Source: Angelobacter sp036557225
Lineage (GTDB): Bacteria > Acidobacteriota > Terriglobia > Terriglobales > Acidobacteriaceae
Length of the DNA stretch: 64,000 nucleotides
Assembly: GCA_036557225.1 (NCBI GenBank)
Contig: DATBHX010000058.1
Span: 1-64,000 of the forward strand
Direction: 5' to 3'
Position 1 is the first letter of the stretch; every line of letters begins with the position of its first letter. The notes beneath the pieces are model-generated. The model did no database searches, was not told where the DNA came from, and saw only the letters and a program-made list of their open reading frames with translations. This document shows, piece after piece, positions 62,670-64,000 of this stretch. A program made the position numbers and the translations under genes.

Positions 62670-64000
62670 GGCACAATCTCCGTCAGGATCAGCGTTGCCG
62701 GCACGTGCGTGCTCAAATAAACGATCTGTGCCGGCAAAAGCGCCCCGGTCTTCGGATCGATACGCTCACCCAGCCCGCCGATGCTGGCCGCGACACCGGG
62801 CGTTCTGAGTGACGCCAGCTTCTGGTTGAGCGCATCCGCCGAAGCAACGTCGTTTTCGCTGATGCTCTCAAAGCCCTCGATATCCACGTAATCCACGCCT
62901 TCCACGTCTTGGATTGCCGCTGTCACCAGGCTCAGCGGCACAGCCTCGCCGAGCTTCTGCTCGTCGAAGCCGAATTGCACGAGCAGCGCTGCGGTAATCG
63001 CCGGCTGCACATCCGCCCAGTTGTACGCCGGTAAAGTTTTCACTCCTGCCTTGATCACCATCAGCAGCAGCTCGCGTTCATCTACGCGTACCGCCAGGTT
63101 CGGATCGCCTAAATCGGCAAGTGCGTTTTGCAAGTTCATCAGCAAGCCGGAGTTCATATCCACTCTCTCTCCGCCCTGCGCCGCCATGGTCACATAAACC
63201 ACCTGACGCTTTCCGTCGGATAAATGCGAGGCCGTTGCCTTGGCGACGCCCGCAAATGCTCGCGCAAAATCCTGGTAGTCGCTGACCGATACCAGCCGAT
63301 CCAGCGCACCCAAACCCTGCGCGGAATTTCGCCGTACCTGGTCGATCTCATCGCGGTCTGCGCCGCCCGAAGACGCAATCGGGTTGACAACGCTCTTGAC
63401 TCCCAGGGGGCGAGTTGCAAGCAGGCTGATCCTCCCGGCATCCACGTTGCCTCCCTGACCTATGCCCACGCGGTAAGTGGCCTTCACGTTCTCCGCGCCG
63501 GTGGGCAACCGCCTGCCGTGCTTTCCGTCGCCAAACGTGATGGTGGTGTTATCCTGATCGTCCGCGGTGGTCGTGTAGACGCGATCATTTTCGCCCGCCG
63601 CGTTCAGGCTCTCCACCTCGCTCCAAAGGATGTTGTTCACCCTGACTTGGAGCGTACTCTTAATCCCTGTCGCGTTCGCCGCGGAAACGTAGGTCAGCGG
63701 CAATTGATGCAACGTGAACTGCTGCAGTGTTTGAGTCGCGTCTCCGCTGCCGAGCGTTTCGTTTTTGGTTTCTCCGTGCGTGGCTTCTACCACGTTGCCA
63801 TAGATGGTGACGCTCGTCCGCTTGTAGGTGTAGGAGAGCGGACTGGCCAAACGCAGGAAACTATGCGCCATTTCGCCGGCTCGCGGATTTCCGCCGGCAT
63901 CGGTTACGCTGAATGCCGCGCCGCCATCGGTGGGTTTTCCACCCTGGTCCACGCCGCCGAGCATCACAAGCTCGGCGCCTGTAATTCCGCCGGCATTGCC
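62666..64000 (-). CDS. Baseplate J-like protein of a contractile injection system (5' end outside window)
   Basis: The frame is open to the right edge, so at least 444 C-terminal residues are seen; an internal ATG at 63967 is not the real start. TTITFGDGKHGRRLPTG, ATYRVGIGQGGNV and ADRDEIDQVRRNSAQGL, DRLVSVSDYQDFARAF are hallmarks of gp47/baseplate J proteins (putative baseplate assembly protein family). These form the inner wedge of the baseplate next to the tail protein I-like partner encoded downstream with a 4-base overlap. Sheath, tube and ATPase genes are expected beyond the edge. Confidence 0.85.
   Translation of the reverse strand, partial: GNAGGITGAELVMLGGVDQGGKPTDGGAAFSVTDAGGNPRAGEMAHSFLRLASPLSYTYKRTSVTIYGNVVEATHGETKNETLGSGDATQTLQQFTLHQLPLTYVSAANATGIKSTLQVRVNNILWSEVESLNAAGENDRVYTTTADDQDNTTITFGDGKHGRRLPTGAENVKATYRVGIGQGGNVDAGRISLLATRPLGVKSVVNPIASSGGADRDEIDQVRRNSAQGLGALDRLVSVSDYQDFARAFAGVAKATASHLSDGKRQVVYVTMAAQGGERVDMNSGLLMNLQNALADLGDPNLAVRVDERELLLMVIKAGVKTLPAYNWADVQPAITAALLVQFGFDEQKLGEAVPLSLVTAAIQDVEGVDYVDIEGFESISENDVASADALNQKLASLRTPGVAASIGGLGERIDPKTGALLPAQIVYLSTHVPATLILTEIVP

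Overview
The window looks like a chromosomal segment of a GC-rich, Gram-negative soil bacterium, most likely an acidobacterium. This is inferred from the mix of genes: a signal-peptide TPR-CHAT protein, an outer-membrane DUF5916-type protein, a secreted adenosine deaminase, a BlaI/M56 pair, an extracellular contractile injection locus and many short palindromic intergenic repeats. No marker gene is present to prove the phylum.

Layout. (1) 1-10.9 kb: a non-ribosomal peptide synthetase locus, cut by the left edge. Two adjacent synthetases on the minus strand read A-T-C-A-T and then C-A-methyltransferase (truncated), accompanied by a branched-chain aminotransferase and a divergent type II thioesterase. 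The A-domain pocket residues suggest aliphatic residues, with the third residue methylated. (2) 11.1-15.6 kb: NUDIX hydrolase, a CHAD protein fused to the C-terminal domain of exopolyphosphatases, and polyphosphate kinase. (3) 15.6-21.8 kb: an aldehyde dehydrogenase and a complete branched-chain amino acid ABC transporter (livFGMH plus binding protein). (4) 22-27.6 kb: nucleoside salvage (NupC-type transporter, secreted adenosine deaminase, purine nucleoside phosphorylase, pyrimidine nucleoside phosphorylase, cytidine deaminase). (5) 27.7-36.8 kb: a DUF5916-type protein broken by an in-frame TGA, a small secreted repeat protein, an ECF sigma/anti-sigma pair, and a same-strand run BlaI - M56 protease - TPR/CHAT protein.

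(6) 37.8-56.7 kb: a degenerate prophage integrated in a tRNA-Arg(UCU) gene. A 21-bp direct repeat of the anticodon arm lies at 37811-37831 and inside the intact tRNA at 56702-56722. Between them are an integrase remnant, DUF2163 and DUF2460 tail genes, a chaperone/tape-measure remnant, a short major capsid protein, protease-scaffold, portal and large terminase. Several of these are joined or shortened in ways that indicate internal deletions, so the phage is probably dead. It still carries cargo: HipBA, an endonuclease III-like protein paired with a winged-helix protein, moron-like secreted proteins with their own terminators, a candidate small RNA and a translationally coupled trio of Cys-rich proteins.

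(7) 56.8-64 kb: a YheT-type hydrolase, an FmdB-type zinc ribbon, tRNA-His(GUG), and the 3' end of a contractile-injection-system operon (baseplate J-like, tail protein I-like, DUF6519) running off the right edge.

Functional links that can be argued from the sequence: aminotransferase and thioesterase support the peptide synthetase; the salvage genes form one route from extracellular nucleosides to bases and ribose phosphates; BlaI, M56 and TPR-CHAT look like a membrane proteolytic signalling chain. All functions are inferred from reading translations by eye; no database search was run.
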